Shown: positions 35,512-44,829, counted from the stretch's first letter. The stretch: 64,000 nucleotides of DNA from Cohnella herbarum (GCF_012849095.1 NZ_CP051680.1:7312001-7376000); one strand, 5' to 3'. The notes: a model not told the origin generated them from the letters alone. Numbers and translations are program-made.

Positions 35512-35907
35512 ATGAGAGATCCGACAATCGATGCAACCGGGGAGCTTGACGTCATGTTTGAATTGCAGGGTTATCGTAGGATAGAGAATCTTGGAAGCCA
35601 AGAAAATATCAGCTTGTTCCGGTTGCAGCGATACGAGGATGGTCTGAACGTCATTGCCAAGACGACGCGCGATGCTTATTCGAACGAGCAACTGGCTGCG
35701 GCCTTTCGCCATGAGTACGAGATGCTCAGAAAGCTGTGCGGTAAGGGAGCGTTAGAAGCGTATAGCCTAGAAAATGTAGCGGGGCGTCCGGTATTGCTTC
35801 TCCAAGATATCGGGGGTTATACGCTCGAACAAATCATAAACGCGCGGGGGCTGAATTGGAACTGCGCGAGTTTCTTCGTATCGCCATTTGTGCAGTCGAC
35901 AGTCTAA
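35512..35907 (+). CDS. N-terminal fragment of the pseudokinase/histidine kinase (frameshift)
   Basis: These 131 codons encode the N-lobe of a protein-kinase-like domain: a beta-strand start (FELQGYRRIENLG), VIAKT with the ATP-binding Lys, RHEYEMLRKL as helix C, and GYTLEQIINARG at the hinge. The frame then leaves the domain and stops at 35907. The C-lobe continues in another frame from about 35844. One additional G in the G5 tract at 35846-35850 would join the two as INARG-AELELREFL. So this is one gene with a 1-base deletion or a sequencing error. ATG 35512 has an AAAGGA site 9 bp upstream; ATG 35554 is an alternative. TATAAT lies at 35487-35492. Confidence 0.75.
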   Translation: MRDPTIDATGELDVMFELQGYRRIENLGSQENISLFRLQRYEDGLNVIAKTTRDAYSNEQLAAAFRHEYEMLRKLCGKGALEAYSLENVAGRPVLLLQDIGGYTLEQIINARGLNWNCASFFVSPFVQSTV

Positions 35908-38900
35908 TGCAAATTCATAGGGAGAAAGTTATGCTTCATGAGATTACGCCTCGTCATATTCTCGTTAACCCCGACACCTTCGAAGCTAGATTCCTTGATA
36001 TTCGATTATGCTCTCATGGCTCGGCGAAGAGCCCTCTTTCTTCCCTAACAGACCGTTCTGATTTTGTTCTGCCTTATATATCGCCCGAGCAGACAGGTAG
36101 GACTGGATTGACTCCGGACTACCGATCGGATATCTATTCGCTTGGCGTTACGCTATATGAATGGCTGTGCGGCAGCTTGCCGTTCGAGCTCAAAGATGTG
36201 TTGAACATCGTCTATCATCATCTTGCGATCGTGCCTCAGCCGCTTCACGATAAGCTTGTCTCGATTCCTAGAATCGTGTCCGATATTATAGGCAAATGTA
36301 TGGAGAAGAGCCCCGATGATAGATATTCAAGCGCGTACGGGCTCAAGTCGGACTTGGAAACCTGTCTATCTCAATTGGAGAGAACGGGAAAGGTAGAACC
36401 GTTCACGCTGGCTACTCGGGATATTTCGAATCGGTTGACCCTTCCTCCGTTGTTGTACGGTCGAAGCGCGGAGCAAGCGCGCCTTCTCGATGCGTTGAAA
36501 CGCGCGTCGGAAGGGAAGGTAGAATTAGTCGAGGTCATCGGCAGCGGCGGAATCGGAAAAACCTTCTTCGTCATGGAAACACTTAGTCAACAGGTGCTTA
36601 ACGGTGGGGTGTTTGCGAAAGGCAAAATCGATTCCCATCGGGCTGTTTCTCCTTACGACGTATGGATTCAGGCGATTAGCGAATTGGTTGGTCGATTGTT
36701 GTCGGAAAGTAAATTACAGATCGAAGTATGGAAACTGCGTATTTTAGCCGCATTAGAGGGACATGCTCAAATTCTGATCGAACGGGTTCCTAAGCTGGAA
36801 TTGTTGATCGGACCGCAACCTTCCGTGCAGCCGTTACCTCCACTCGATGCTCAACGTCAGTTCCATCTCGTTCTAAATCGATTTTTCCAGCTTTTCGCTT
36901 TAAGGGAACGGCCTCTTATTCTATTTCTCGACGATCTTCAGTGGGCGGACGAAGCTTCGCTTCAGTATTTGGCTCATTTGTTGGAAGACTGGGAGACGAA
37001 ACATCTGCTTGTCGTCGCGGCTTATCGGGATGAGGGATTCAGGGTGCAGAATGCTTTCAGCCATATGGAGACTCGATTGACGGAGCGAGGCGCAACGATG
37101 AGCCGTATCCATCTGAACCCACTCGTGGCTGAGGATTTGAAGAAAATGCTGGGCGAAGCCATGCGCGATATCAGTGGGAATACTGATGATTTTGTCACGG
37201 TACTGCTGCAGAAAACAGACGGAAATCCTCTGTTTCTTAAGCAGATTCTCAAAGATTTATTCGAGTCCAAACTGGTTGCATTCGATGAATTCAGCGGTAG
37301 ATGGAAATGGGATTTACTGCGTATAGCGGAAACTAACGTTGCCGATAATGCCGCTGCTTACATCTCGGGGAAGCTTAAGCATCTCCCTTCTCCCATCGCT
37401 ATGGCACTAAGTCGAGCGGCATTTTTAGGGAGTCCGTTTACATTGGAGAGTCTGCTCCCTTTTGTCGAACACTCCGCGGAGCAATTATCGGAAATTTTGG
37501 ATCAAGCCGTACGTGAAGGGTTGTTGCAAGTCGTCAGCGAGGTCACAGGGCTGTACCGGTTTCAACATGACCGGATTCAGCAGGCAGCTTACGAATTGAT
37601 CGATGAGCCGGAACGCTCCGATCTTCATATGCGAATAGGAACATCGTTGGCACAGCGTATGAGATTGGTCGGAGACGTTAACGAGTTCGAAGCGGTTAAC
37701 CATTTAAATCGGGCATGGCATAGGCTTGAACTTCAGGAACAAAAACAAGAATTGGCACAATTGAATCTATTGGCGGGAATAACTGCCAAGCAATCAACCG
37801 CGTACGAGACGGCTCTAGAATATATGCGTCGCGCAATGGCGCTGCTCGCCGACGTCGATTGGAGAACGGAATACACGCTTGCTTTTCGCATATACAGAGA
37901 ACGGGCGGAGCTTGAATTTCTATGTTCGAATTTCGAAAAGGCAAGCGAGCTGTTTCGGTTGTTGTTGACGAAAGCGAATTCCAATATGGACAAGGCGCTT
38001 GTCTATAATTTGATGATTCAAGGAGAAGCCAGCCAAGATAATTACGCTGAAGTCATCTCCTTGGGACTTAAAGCATTGGATTTATTGAACATCAAGCTTC
38101 ATCGTCAGTCGGTTCAACTGCTACGTCAAGGGTTTCGGTTGAACCGCAAGCTTCGAAAGCATACGATCGAATCGATTTCCCTCTTGCCCCCCATGAGTAA
38201 TGAAGTAAGCAAGGTAGCGATGTCCACTTTGGTTCACGCAAGTAATGCTTGGTTCTTCACCGATAAGAAGGGGTGGCTCGCAGCGGCGTTCATGATGGTG
38301 GAGATGACGCTGGATGAGGGGATGACTCCTGAAGCTTCGATCGGTTTTGTCGGATATGCAATGTACCAGTGCTTTACCTTCAAACGTCTTGTGGAGGCAT
38401 TCAAATGGGGCATGCTCGCTTATGATCTATCCAGACCGTATCCGACATTGCACGTTAAGACGCTTACGGCGTTCTCCCTGTGTAATGATAGCTGGCGGAA
38501 ATATAAGCCGGAATTGCTTGACTTGTTCATCGAACGTGCGGGCAAAGTCGGATTGGAGTCGGGCGATCTGTGGCAAGGCAATCAGAGCGTATTGATCAGT
38601 TGCGGTACAATGTTTCAGTTCGGGCGTCCGCTTAGGGAGATTTACGAACGGTTGCTTGCGTATTACGGAGACCTTCGGCGACATAACAACGAGTTATTAT
38701 GGAAGCAGGCGATCGTATTAGTCGCAACCTGTGTAAGGCTTACGGGCTATCGCGCACCCGGAGATCCATTCCCGATCGAGGACGTTCTCAAGCCGGTTTT
38801 TAGCGATTCGGTTCATGGCGATAACACTCGATTAATTGAGGAAATGGTCTGTGGCTATCAATATATCCCTGGGTATATTTTTGGCCGATATCAAGAAGCG

Positions 38901-40640
38901 AATGAGGCTTTGAAGAAATCCGCTGCGATTATCTCATCGCGTTCGAGAGAGGACGTTGCCCATACACATCAATGCACCTACGAGGCGCTCGTCTGCGCGC
39001 AGCTCTACGAGGAGCTTCCCTCCAAGGAGCAAAGGGCGTGCTGGTCAAGCATGCGCAAAGCTCTGAAAATCATCGGCGCATATGCCAAGCGCTGCCCCGA
39101 AAACTATCTGCATAAATACTTGCTCATTCAAGCCGAAATGGCCCGGCTGAAGAAGAATAACCGTCAAGCCGAACGATTGTACGTCCAATCGATCGAAACG
39201 GCTCGAACTTACGGTTTAATTCATGATGTAGCCATAGCAGCGGAATGCTGCGGGAAATACGGCCTTCGTCAAGGCAATCTGCATCTGGCGAAAATTTATT
39301 TGACGGAGGCCTATGAAGCGTATCTTCAATGGGGAGCCAAGGTGAAAGCGGTCGATATGGAGCAACAATATGGACAGCTTTTGAATATTAAGCGGGAGTC
39401 CGGAATAGATCGCATGGATTACTTGTCGGTAGCCCGGTCTGCGCAAGCGATGTCCGGCGAAATGGAAATGGGTAACTTACTGGACACGATGATGCGCATG
39501 ATGCTTCATAATTCGGGGGCGGAATTCGGAGCGCTCTTGTTCGAGCAAGATAGCGGCTGGGCGGTCGAAGTGTACGGAACGGCGGAGAAGCTTAATATCG
39601 GGTCCATACCGGTCGAATCCATCCCGAGCGAACAATTTGACTTGATGCCTGCGGCTATTGTCGGATACACGATCAGAACGAGAGAAGAAGTCGTTCTGCA
39701 CAATGCCGCGAAAGAAGGGATGTTTGTCCATAACTCTTATGTGAGGAACAACGGGATCAAATCCATTCTCTGCTTACCGATTATTCACCAGAATAAGCTG
39801 ATTTGCATGCTCTATTTGGAGAATAAGCTATCGCCCAACGTTTTCACGTCGGAGCGGTTGGACGTCTTGAAGCTGCTCGCGGCGCAATGCGCCATCTCAA
39901 TCGCGAATGCGAAGCTGTTCACGGGAATTCAGAAGCTTAAGAATAGCTTGGAAAATCAGGTGGAGGAACGGACGCGGAGCCTGGAACGCTCGATGCTCGA
40001 GACGTCGGCGGCATTGGCTGAGGCGTCCGTCTATGAGGAACGGAATCGGATCGCCCAAGAAATCCACGACATCGTCGGACATACGCTCACTTCTACGGTT
40101 ATTCAGATCGAAGCGGGGAAGCGGTTGATGAATAAGGACGCGGAAGGCGCAGCTCAGCGTCTGAACGAAGCGCAGGATCTCGTTCGGCACAGCCTCACCG
40201 AAATTCGCGGTTCCGTTCATATGTTGAAGGAGGACAAATACAACAATGTCGCTTTGATGATGAACCAGCTTATTCGGGATACGGAGCGAAATGCGGGAGT
40301 GATCGTGCGATCGACCGTTCAAGATTTGCCGGAACTCACGACCGCGCATAAGAAAATGCTCTATCATGCGTTGCAAGAAGGTTTGACCAACGGGATAAAG
40401 CATGGCGGCGCATCGGAGTTTCATTTCGAATTGGTCCTTGTCGGAGCGTCTATTCAATTCAGACTCGCGAATTTCGGTAAGAGCGCGGACGCGATCGAAT
40501 TGGGGTTCGGCCTAAGGGCCATGAAGGATAGGGTCGAGCAATTGGGAGGAGATCTTACGATCGATTCCGGGGTGGGCGGAGGCTTTCATTTGCACATCGA
40601 TTTGCCGTATCCGATACGTAGGACGGGGGATAGAAAATGA
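35856..40640 (+). CDS. Pseudokinase / AAA ATPase / GAF / histidine kinase sensor, main part
   Basis: This 1594-residue frame contains a kinase C-lobe (1-160; SDIYSLGVTLYEWLCG), a P-loop ATPase module (GSGGIGKT near 229, LFLDDLQWADEAS near 353), a long helical TPR-like region (about 580-1170), a GAF domain (about 1190-1355), a HisKA_3 domain (EIHDIVGHTL with the phospho-acceptor His near 1403) and an ATPase domain (ALQEGLTNGIKHG, GFGLRAMKDRV). The kinase catalytic loop reads LHEITPRHILVN instead of HRDxKxxN and DFG reads DIR, so it looks like a pseudokinase. The histidine kinase G1 box is LANFG, lacking the usual Asp. The TTG at 35856 is only the first start codon in this frame. The response-regulator gene overlaps by 4 bp. 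Confidence 0.88.
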   Translation: MELREFLRIAICAVDSLMQIHREKVMLHEITPRHILVNPDTFEARFLDIRLCSHGSAKSPLSSLTDRSDFVLPYISPEQTGRTGLTPDYRSDIYSLGVTLYEWLCGSLPFELKDVLNIVYHHLAIVPQPLHDKLVSIPRIVSDIIGKCMEKSPDDRYSSAYGLKSDLETCLSQLERTGKVEPFTLATRDISNRLTLPPLLYGRSAEQARLLDALKRASEGKVELVEVIGSGGIGKTFFVMETLSQQVLNGGVFAKGKIDSHRAVSPYDVWIQAISELVGRLLSESKLQIEVWKLRILAALEGHAQILIERVPKLELLIGPQPSVQPLPPLDAQRQFHLVLNRFFQLFALRERPLILFLDDLQWADEASLQYLAHLLEDWETKHLLVVAAYRDEGFRVQNAFSHMETRLTERGATMSRIHLNPLVAEDLKKMLGEAMRDISGNTDDFVTVLLQKTDGNPLFLKQILKDLFESKLVAFDEFSGRWKWDLLRIAETNVADNAAAYISGKLKHLPSPIAMALSRAAFLGSPFTLESLLPFVEHSAEQLSEILDQAVREGLLQVVSEVTGLYRFQHDRIQQAAYELIDEPERSDLHMRIGTSLAQRMRLVGDVNEFEAVNHLNRAWHRLELQEQKQELAQLNLLAGITAKQSTAYETALEYMRRAMALLADVDWRTEYTLAFRIYRERAELEFLCSNFEKASELFRLLLTKANSNMDKALVYNLMIQGEASQDNYAEVISLGLKALDLLNIKLHRQSVQLLRQGFRLNRKLRKHTIESISLLPPMSNEVSKVAMSTLVHASNAWFFTDKKGWLAAAFMMVEMTLDEGMTPEASIGFVGYAMYQCFTFKRLVEAFKWGMLAYDLSRPYPTLHVKTLTAFSLCNDSWRKYKPELLDLFIERAGKVGLESGDLWQGNQSVLISCGTMFQFGRPLREIYERLLAYYGDLRRHNNELLWKQAIVLVATCVRLTGYRAPGDPFPIEDVLKPVFSDSVHGDNTRLIEEMVCGYQYIPGYIFGRYQEANEALKKSAAIISSRSREDVAHTHQCTYEALVCAQLYEELPSKEQRACWSSMRKALKIIGAYAKRCPENYLHKYLLIQAEMARLKKNNRQAERLYVQSIETARTYGLIHDVAIAAECCGKYGLRQGNLHLAKIYLTEAYEAYLQWGAKVKAVDMEQQYGQLLNIKRESGIDRMDYLSVARSAQAMSGEMEMGNLLDTMMRMMLHNSGAEFGALLFEQDSGWAVEVYGTAEKLNIGSIPVESIPSEQFDLMPAAIVGYTIRTREEVVLHNAAKEGMFVHNSYVRNNGIKSILCLPIIHQNKLICMLYLENKLSPNVFTSERLDVLKLLAAQCAISIANAKLFTGIQKLKNSLENQVEERTRSLERSMLETSAALAEASVYEERNRIAQEIHDIVGHTLTSTVIQIEAGKRLMNKDAEGAAQRLNEAQDLVRHSLTEIRGSVHMLKEDKYNNVALMMNQLIRDTERNAGVIVRSTVQDLPELTTAHKKMLYHALQEGLTNGIKHGGASEFHFELVLVGASIQFRLANFGKSADAIELGFGLRAMKDRVEQLGGDLTIDSGVGGGFHLHIDLPYPIRRTGDRK

Positions 40641-41290
40641 AGAGGATTTCGCTTGTTATTGCCGATGATCAAATGCTGACGAGGGAAGGCCTTCGAACGA
40701 TTCTGGACTTGGAAGACGACATGGAAGTGATCGGCGTAGCCAAGAACGGAGAGGAAGCTTGCGAGTTGGCAGAAGCGCACCAACCTAGTCTCGTCTTACT
40801 CGATATCCAGATGCCGGTAATGGACGGTATTGCTGCATTGAAGCGGATCATACTGAATTGTCCCGATACGAGAATCTTAATCCTGACCACGTTCATCGAC
40901 ACGGATTACATCGTTGAAGCGATGGCGAGCGGAGCTAGCGGCTACATGCTCAAGGATATGGATGGGGATAAAATGATCGCTTCGATTCGCGACTCGGTCG
41001 CCGGCCAGTTCGTTCTTCCTGCCGCCGTAGGGGCCAAACTCGCGGCGAGAATGAGCCAGCTCGCGGGGGATTACGAGCTTTGGCACAAATCAAGCGTTGC
41101 GGGAATTAAACTGACCGAGCGGGAAGAGGAACTCGCCAACTTAATTTTACGCGGGATGAATAACCGGGAGATCGCCGACATTCTGCACATCGCGGAGGGC
41201 ACGGTTCGGAACTATATTAGCAGTCTGTATGGCAAACTGGAGGTCGTCGACCGAGCGCAGGCGATCATTCGCCTTCAAGCTCTTCTTTGA
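40637..41290 (+). CDS. NarL/FixJ-type response regulator
   Basis: This 217-residue protein has a receiver domain (VIADDQMLTREGLRTIL, LVLLDIQMPVMDG with phospho-acceptor Asp near residue 55, TTFIDTDYIVEAM, KDMDG) and a C-terminal LuxR-type helix-turn-helix (LTEREEELANLILRGMNNRE, IAEGTVRNYISSLYGKL). It overlaps the kinase gene by 4 bp, so the two form one two-component system. The target genes are not evident; the S-layer protein gene upstream is a candidate by location only. Confidence 0.93.
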   Translation: MKRISLVIADDQMLTREGLRTILDLEDDMEVIGVAKNGEEACELAEAHQPSLVLLDIQMPVMDGIAALKRIILNCPDTRILILTTFIDTDYIVEAMASGASGYMLKDMDGDKMIASIRDSVAGQFVLPAAVGAKLAARMSQLAGDYELWHKSSVAGIKLTEREEELANLILRGMNNREIADILHIAEGTVRNYISSLYGKLEVVDRAQAIIRLQALL

Positions 41291-41320
41291 ATACGGGAGG
41301 CCGGATTAGGGATAAGCAAT

Positions 41321-41373
41321 AAAGAGATGGCCGTCAAGTACAGAATGCTCTTGTACTCGATGACCATCTCTTA
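41321..41373. terminator. Bidirectional hairpin between convergent genes
   Basis: AAAGAGATGG...AAGTACA pairs with TTGTACT...CCATCTCTT, with three internal mismatches. It lies between the NarL-type regulator gene and the convergent CvfC-like gene. No long T-run follows. Confidence 0.65.
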
Positions 41374-41390
41374 GATTCAGCGGTTATGTC

Positions 41391-42536
41391 TTAGTTGCCT
41401 TCGCGTTCCTGCTCCCTCATTCGCGTCATCTGCTGCCATACGGAACCCGCGGCTTCTTCGCCGTTCTCAATGCGGGCGACCGCCATTTCCGCTTGCAGCT
41501 TTACCTCGAACTCGCTTTCGCTAGCCGTCGTCCGGCGCAGCGCTTCCAATGCGGTATCGTCGCCGGCCTCGTAGAGGAACCGCGCGGCGCGCCAACGGAC
41601 GAGCTTGTTGGAATCCTCCAACGCTTCGATCATCGGTCCGATCGCGATCGGATCGCCGATATCGGATAAAGTATCGCCTGCGGTTCGGCGAACGGCTCCC
41701 GATGAATCCTTAAGCGCTTCGAACAAGAGCGGGAACGACTCCGGCGTACGTAGGTCTCCCAAGTAAACGACCGCCAGTCTTCGTACCGACATCTGGCTGT
41801 CCCTGAGCGCGCGAGCGACGACGGAAATCTCTTCCGGCGTCGGCTTCAACCGCTCCAACGCCGCGTAACGCTCGCGCCAATCTTGAGAGTCCAGCGCTTG
41901 CAGCACCTGTTCACCGGTTAGCGGAGCAGGCGGAACCGGAGGCGCCGCTTCCGGCCCTGCGGCTTTCGCTTGCTCGACCAAGTCGCGCAGCCTCGCCGCG
42001 GAATACGCCGCCTCAAGCTCGCGTTGAACTTCGTCCAACACCTCTTGCGGTTCGCCATAGCGTACGCCGAGATCTTCCAACATGCGTTCGCGAATCATCG
42101 TGGATCCCGCCGCCTCGCTTACGGCTTGAGAAAATCGTTCGGGCATCGCCGCCCGATATTCTTGACCGCCGCTGCGCACCCGGAGCTGCATCGGAATGCC
42201 GCGGAACATTTGGACGCGGACATGCGCCTCTCCGAATCCTTCCGTATCCGCCGCGGACAAGGTCAGCGATCCGTTATCCGCGACACCGAATACTTGTTTC
42301 ACGCCATCCAATATCGCTGCCCAATCCGCATTGCCCTTGCGATCCAGCGCCAAGAAATCGGAAGTATGGAAGATCGCCTTCACGCCGGGAACTGCTAACA
42401 GCTTCGCGATCAGAGGCGTTGCGGGCGTCTTGGAGTCTTTGCCGTAATTCAACTGAACGCCTGGATCGAGCCTGACGTCCACGTTCAGCTTCATCGTATT
42501 TGGACTTGGGGTAGGCTCGATGGATAATAATTTCAT
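41391..42536 (-). CDS. cvfC: Conserved virulence factor C-like protein (Nfu-N plus HEAT repeats)
   Basis: This 381-residue cytoplasmic protein begins with an Nfu-N-terminal-like scaffold domain (SIEPTPSPNTMKLNVD, PGVKAIFHTSDFLALDR, residues 1-85). A middle domain follows, and then HEAT-like repeats (about 205-350) such as LAVVYLGDLRTPESFPLLFE and RRTAGDTLSDIGDPIAIGPM. The combination is that of the conserved virulence factor C family of Firmicutes, whose molecular role is poorly defined. ATG 42536 has a GAGGGG site. It is transcribed alone, toward the NarL-type regulator and divergent from gntR. Confidence 0.82.
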   Translation of the reverse strand: MKLLSIEPTPSPNTMKLNVDVRLDPGVQLNYGKDSKTPATPLIAKLLAVPGVKAIFHTSDFLALDRKGNADWAAILDGVKQVFGVADNGSLTLSAADTEGFGEAHVRVQMFRGIPMQLRVRSGGQEYRAAMPERFSQAVSEAAGSTMIRERMLEDLGVRYGEPQEVLDEVQRELEAAYSAARLRDLVEQAKAAGPEAAPPVPPAPLTGEQVLQALDSQDWRERYAALERLKPTPEEISVVARALRDSQMSVRRLAVVYLGDLRTPESFPLLFEALKDSSGAVRRTAGDTLSDIGDPIAIGPMIEALEDSNKLVRWRAARFLYEAGDDTALEALRRTTASESEFEVKLQAEMAVARIENGEEAAGSVWQQMTRMREQEREGN

Positions 42537-42643
42537 GGAATACCCCTCGCTTTCTTCTGTTTACTCCACAATACCTTAATTCCGACTATTTTGCCAAAGA
42601 AGCGCGATGCAATACTTTATTCACATTCACAGGAGTTACCATA

Positions 42644-42702
42644 TTTCATTTTATTTTACGAAATGCTACAATCAAATGGCCGGACATCCGTATAAGTGGA
42701 TG
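42644..42702 (+). promoter_or_regulatory. gntR promoter with downstream operator-like sequence
   Basis: A weak -35 TTTCAT (42644-42649), a 17-bp spacer and TACAAT (42667-42672). Directly downstream are TGGCCGGACA and TCCGTATAA (42677-42695), elements that recur in reverse orientation before the catabolic operon. An inverted repeat CATCC-N8-GGATG lies at 42685-42702. The position suits autoregulation. Confidence 0.5.
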
Positions 42703-42734
42703 CCTTGAGAGATAAGGAGGTCTAATCTAATCTT

Positions 42735-43472
42735 ATGGAGAAGCTTCAAACGGATAGCAAAATCCCACTTTACGTGCAAATAAAAGAAATAATAGCAGAA
42801 GACATCCGTACAGGCAAATTGCAGCCGGGGCAGCCGATCCCCCCGGAATCGATGCTTTCCGAGCAGTATGCGGTCAGTAGGGCAACGGTCCGTCAGGCGG
42901 TTACGGATTTGGTGCATCAAGGACTGTTGGTCAGACAGCAGGGACGAGGAACTTTCGTAAATAGACCGAGAATCGAGACGAAGCTGCGTAACCTGTACAG
43001 CTTCTCTCAGGACATGATCGAACGGGGGTCGAATCCGGAATCGCGCGTCATCGAGTTCGAGATCGTGCTTCCGAAGCCTGCGGTTAAGGAAAAGCTCAAT
43101 CTTGCGGATGGCGAGTTGGTCATCAAGCTTGTCCGTCTAAGGTTAGTGGACGATGAGTTGATCATGCTCGAAACGACCTTCGTTCCGTATAACCTCTTCA
43201 GCCGTCTGACGCAGGAGGAAGTACAGAACCACAAGTCTTTGTACTCCTTGTTCGAGGAAAAGTACGAGATTAAGATGGACCACGTCGTCGACTATTTCGA
43301 GCCTATCCTCGTGGACGACTTTCATTCGAAAATGCTGGAGGTCCCCGTCGGAGCCCCGGCTTTATATATTGAAAGGATCGGCTACATGGACAAGGATGTC
43401 CGCGTGGAGCTGTCTCAGTCGGTCGTTCGCGGCGATCGATGCAGATATTTCGTCGAATTGTTTCGAGTCTAA
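42735..43472 (+). CDS. GntR-family transcriptional regulator (HutC/UTRA type)
   Basis: This 245-residue protein has an N-terminal winged helix (IPLYVQIKEIIAEDIRTGKL, SEQYAVSRATVRQAVTDLV, QQGRGTFV; residues 8-75) and a C-terminal UTRA ligand-binding domain (VRLRLVDDELIMLETTFVPY, VPVGAPALYIERIGYMDKD). The AAGGAGGT site is 12 bp before ATG 42735. It precedes the ten-gene operon at 43743-53460 and probably represses it in the absence of a sugar phosphate. Related CCGGACA/TCCGTAT sequences occur in both promoters. Confidence 0.92.
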   Translation: MEKLQTDSKIPLYVQIKEIIAEDIRTGKLQPGQPIPPESMLSEQYAVSRATVRQAVTDLVHQGLLVRQQGRGTFVNRPRIETKLRNLYSFSQDMIERGSNPESRVIEFEIVLPKPAVKEKLNLADGELVIKLVRLRLVDDELIMLETTFVPYNLFSRLTQEEVQNHKSLYSLFEEKYEIKMDHVVDYFEPILVDDFHSKMLEVPVGAPALYIERIGYMDKDVRVELSQSVVRGDRCRYFVELFRV

Positions 43473-43525
43473 AATGCGGCGTCGATTGTTGCGATTTGAA
43501 GATTCGAGGAATGCGCTCGATCCTT

Positions 43526-43564
43526 AAAGAAACCTTTGGAGGTTACTTCCGAAGGTTTCTTTTT
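43526..43564 (+). terminator. Rho-independent terminator of gntR
   Basis: AAAGAAACCTTTGGA pairs with CCGAAGGTTTCTTT, followed by TTTTT. Confidence 0.85.
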
Positions 43565-43603
43565 CGTTCACGCTAAAATAAAAAAATATTTTTAAAAGAA
43601 GGG

Positions 43604-43633
43604 TAGTCACACCTAGGTGTACTGATGTATATT
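43604..43633 (+). promoter_or_regulatory. Probable promoter of the catabolic operon, with ACACCTAGGTGT palindrome
   Basis: TAGTCA (43604-43609), an 18-bp spacer and TATATT (43628-43633). The spacer contains the perfect 12-bp palindrome ACACCTAGGTGT (43609-43620), a possible second regulator site. Both boxes are weak, which is usual for regulated promoters. Confidence 0.45.
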
Positions 43634-43642
43634 AAATTCATA

Positions 43643-43665
43643 CGGACAACCATATGAATTGTCCG
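43643..43665. promoter_or_regulatory. Candidate GntR operator CGGACAA-N9-TTGTCCG
   Basis: A perfect inverted repeat with 7-bp arms lies just downstream of the predicted transcription start of the catabolic operon. Shorter inverted elements (CATA...TATG, TCCGGA) are nested in or beside it. The reverse strand shares CCGGACA and TCCGTAT with the gntR leader. Confidence 0.55.
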
Positions 43666-43742
43666 GACCAATTTTGTTTTGGCTGTTATTACCGGTTTCT
43701 GTCTGGACGAATTTATGAGAAAAACAAAATGGAGGGGATTCC

Positions 43743-44786
43743 ATGAGCAAAGTGCGCGCAGCTGTCGTCGGATGCGGGAATGTGGCAACTTGTTATATTC
43801 CGAACATGAAAAAAAGCCCTTACGTCGAAGTGGTCGCCGTCTGCGACAATCAAATCGAACGGGCGAAGTCGTTGGCCGAAAAGTATGAAATCGATCGTTA
43901 CTACGGTGATTACGAAGAATTGCTAAGAGATGTCGAGTTCGATCTTCTCGTCAATTTGACCTCAATGCCTTTTCACGAACCCTATAGTCGGCTTGCTTTG
44001 GAGGCGGGAAAACACGTATGGGTCGAAAAACCGATCTCAACCGAGATTAAATCCGCACATGAATTGGTTGCTTTTGCCAAGCAGCGCGGTCTAGGTTTAT
44101 GGGCTGCTCCGAATTCACCCGCTTCCCCGGCATTCCGCTATATGTCCGAGAAGATTGCATCCGGGGCGATCGGCAAACCGTTTACCGCCCATGGAATCTA
44201 TGGAACGACCGGCCCTTCTTGGGGACAGTGGTTTTACAAGAAAGGCGGAGGTTCCCTGTTCGACCTAGGAGTATACAACGTCACGACGCTTACGGGATTG
44301 TTGGGCCCGGCCAAATCCGTCGTGGCCATGTCCGGCATCGCGATACCGGAACGCACGATTGAAGGCGAGACGGTGAAGGTCGAAGCGGACGACAATATCG
44401 CGCTCGTAATGAATCATGGCAATGCCGTTTTTTCCGTTGTGCAAAGCGGATTCGTCTACGGAGCCCAATCGGAGGATTGGACGATTCAAATTATCGGAAC
44501 CGGCGGAGCAATGGTGATGGAAGGCTTCGATTGGGATCCGCGCGGAGTCCGCGTATGCAACGGAGCGACCGGAATATGGACGACGGAATGTCGGGATCAA
44601 GGGGATTACGCATGGGATGGCGGGGCGAGCTATATAGCGGAATGTCTTGCCACGGGCAAGAAACCCTTGATGACCGGAGAGCATGCCGTTCATGTTATGG
44701 AGATCATGGACGCGGCGCATGAAGCCGCGGAAACCGGACGGCGCGTAGAGATCGAATCCTCCTTCGCTCCGCTTGCCGGACAATAA
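43743..44786 (+). CDS. Gfo/Idh/MocA-family oxidoreductase
   Basis: This 347-residue protein has an N-terminal Rossmann domain (VRAAVVGCGNVATCYIPNM, VVAVCDNQIERAKSLAEKY), the family EKPIST motif near residue 98 that positions NAD(P), and a C-terminal alpha/beta domain with GGGSLFDLGVYNVTTLTG. It probably oxidises or epimerises a sugar hydroxyl with NAD(P). It is the first gene of the operon regulated by GntR and is followed by a TIM-barrel isomerase, a combination also seen in inositol-like and deoxysugar breakdown. The exact substrate is unknown. Confidence 0.9.
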   Translation: MSKVRAAVVGCGNVATCYIPNMKKSPYVEVVAVCDNQIERAKSLAEKYEIDRYYGDYEELLRDVEFDLLVNLTSMPFHEPYSRLALEAGKHVWVEKPISTEIKSAHELVAFAKQRGLGLWAAPNSPASPAFRYMSEKIASGAIGKPFTAHGIYGTTGPSWGQWFYKKGGGSLFDLGVYNVTTLTGLLGPAKSVVAMSGIAIPERTIEGETVKVEADDNIALVMNHGNAVFSVVQSGFVYGAQSEDWTIQIIGTGGAMVMEGFDWDPRGVRVCNGATGIWTTECRDQGDYAWDGGASYIAECLATGKKPLMTGEHAVHVMEIMDAAHEAAETGRRVEIESSFAPLAGQ

Positions 44787-44829
44787 AGCAAAGTTTCAGC
44801 AGGATGGGTTTCTGTAGAGGAGAGAGGAA

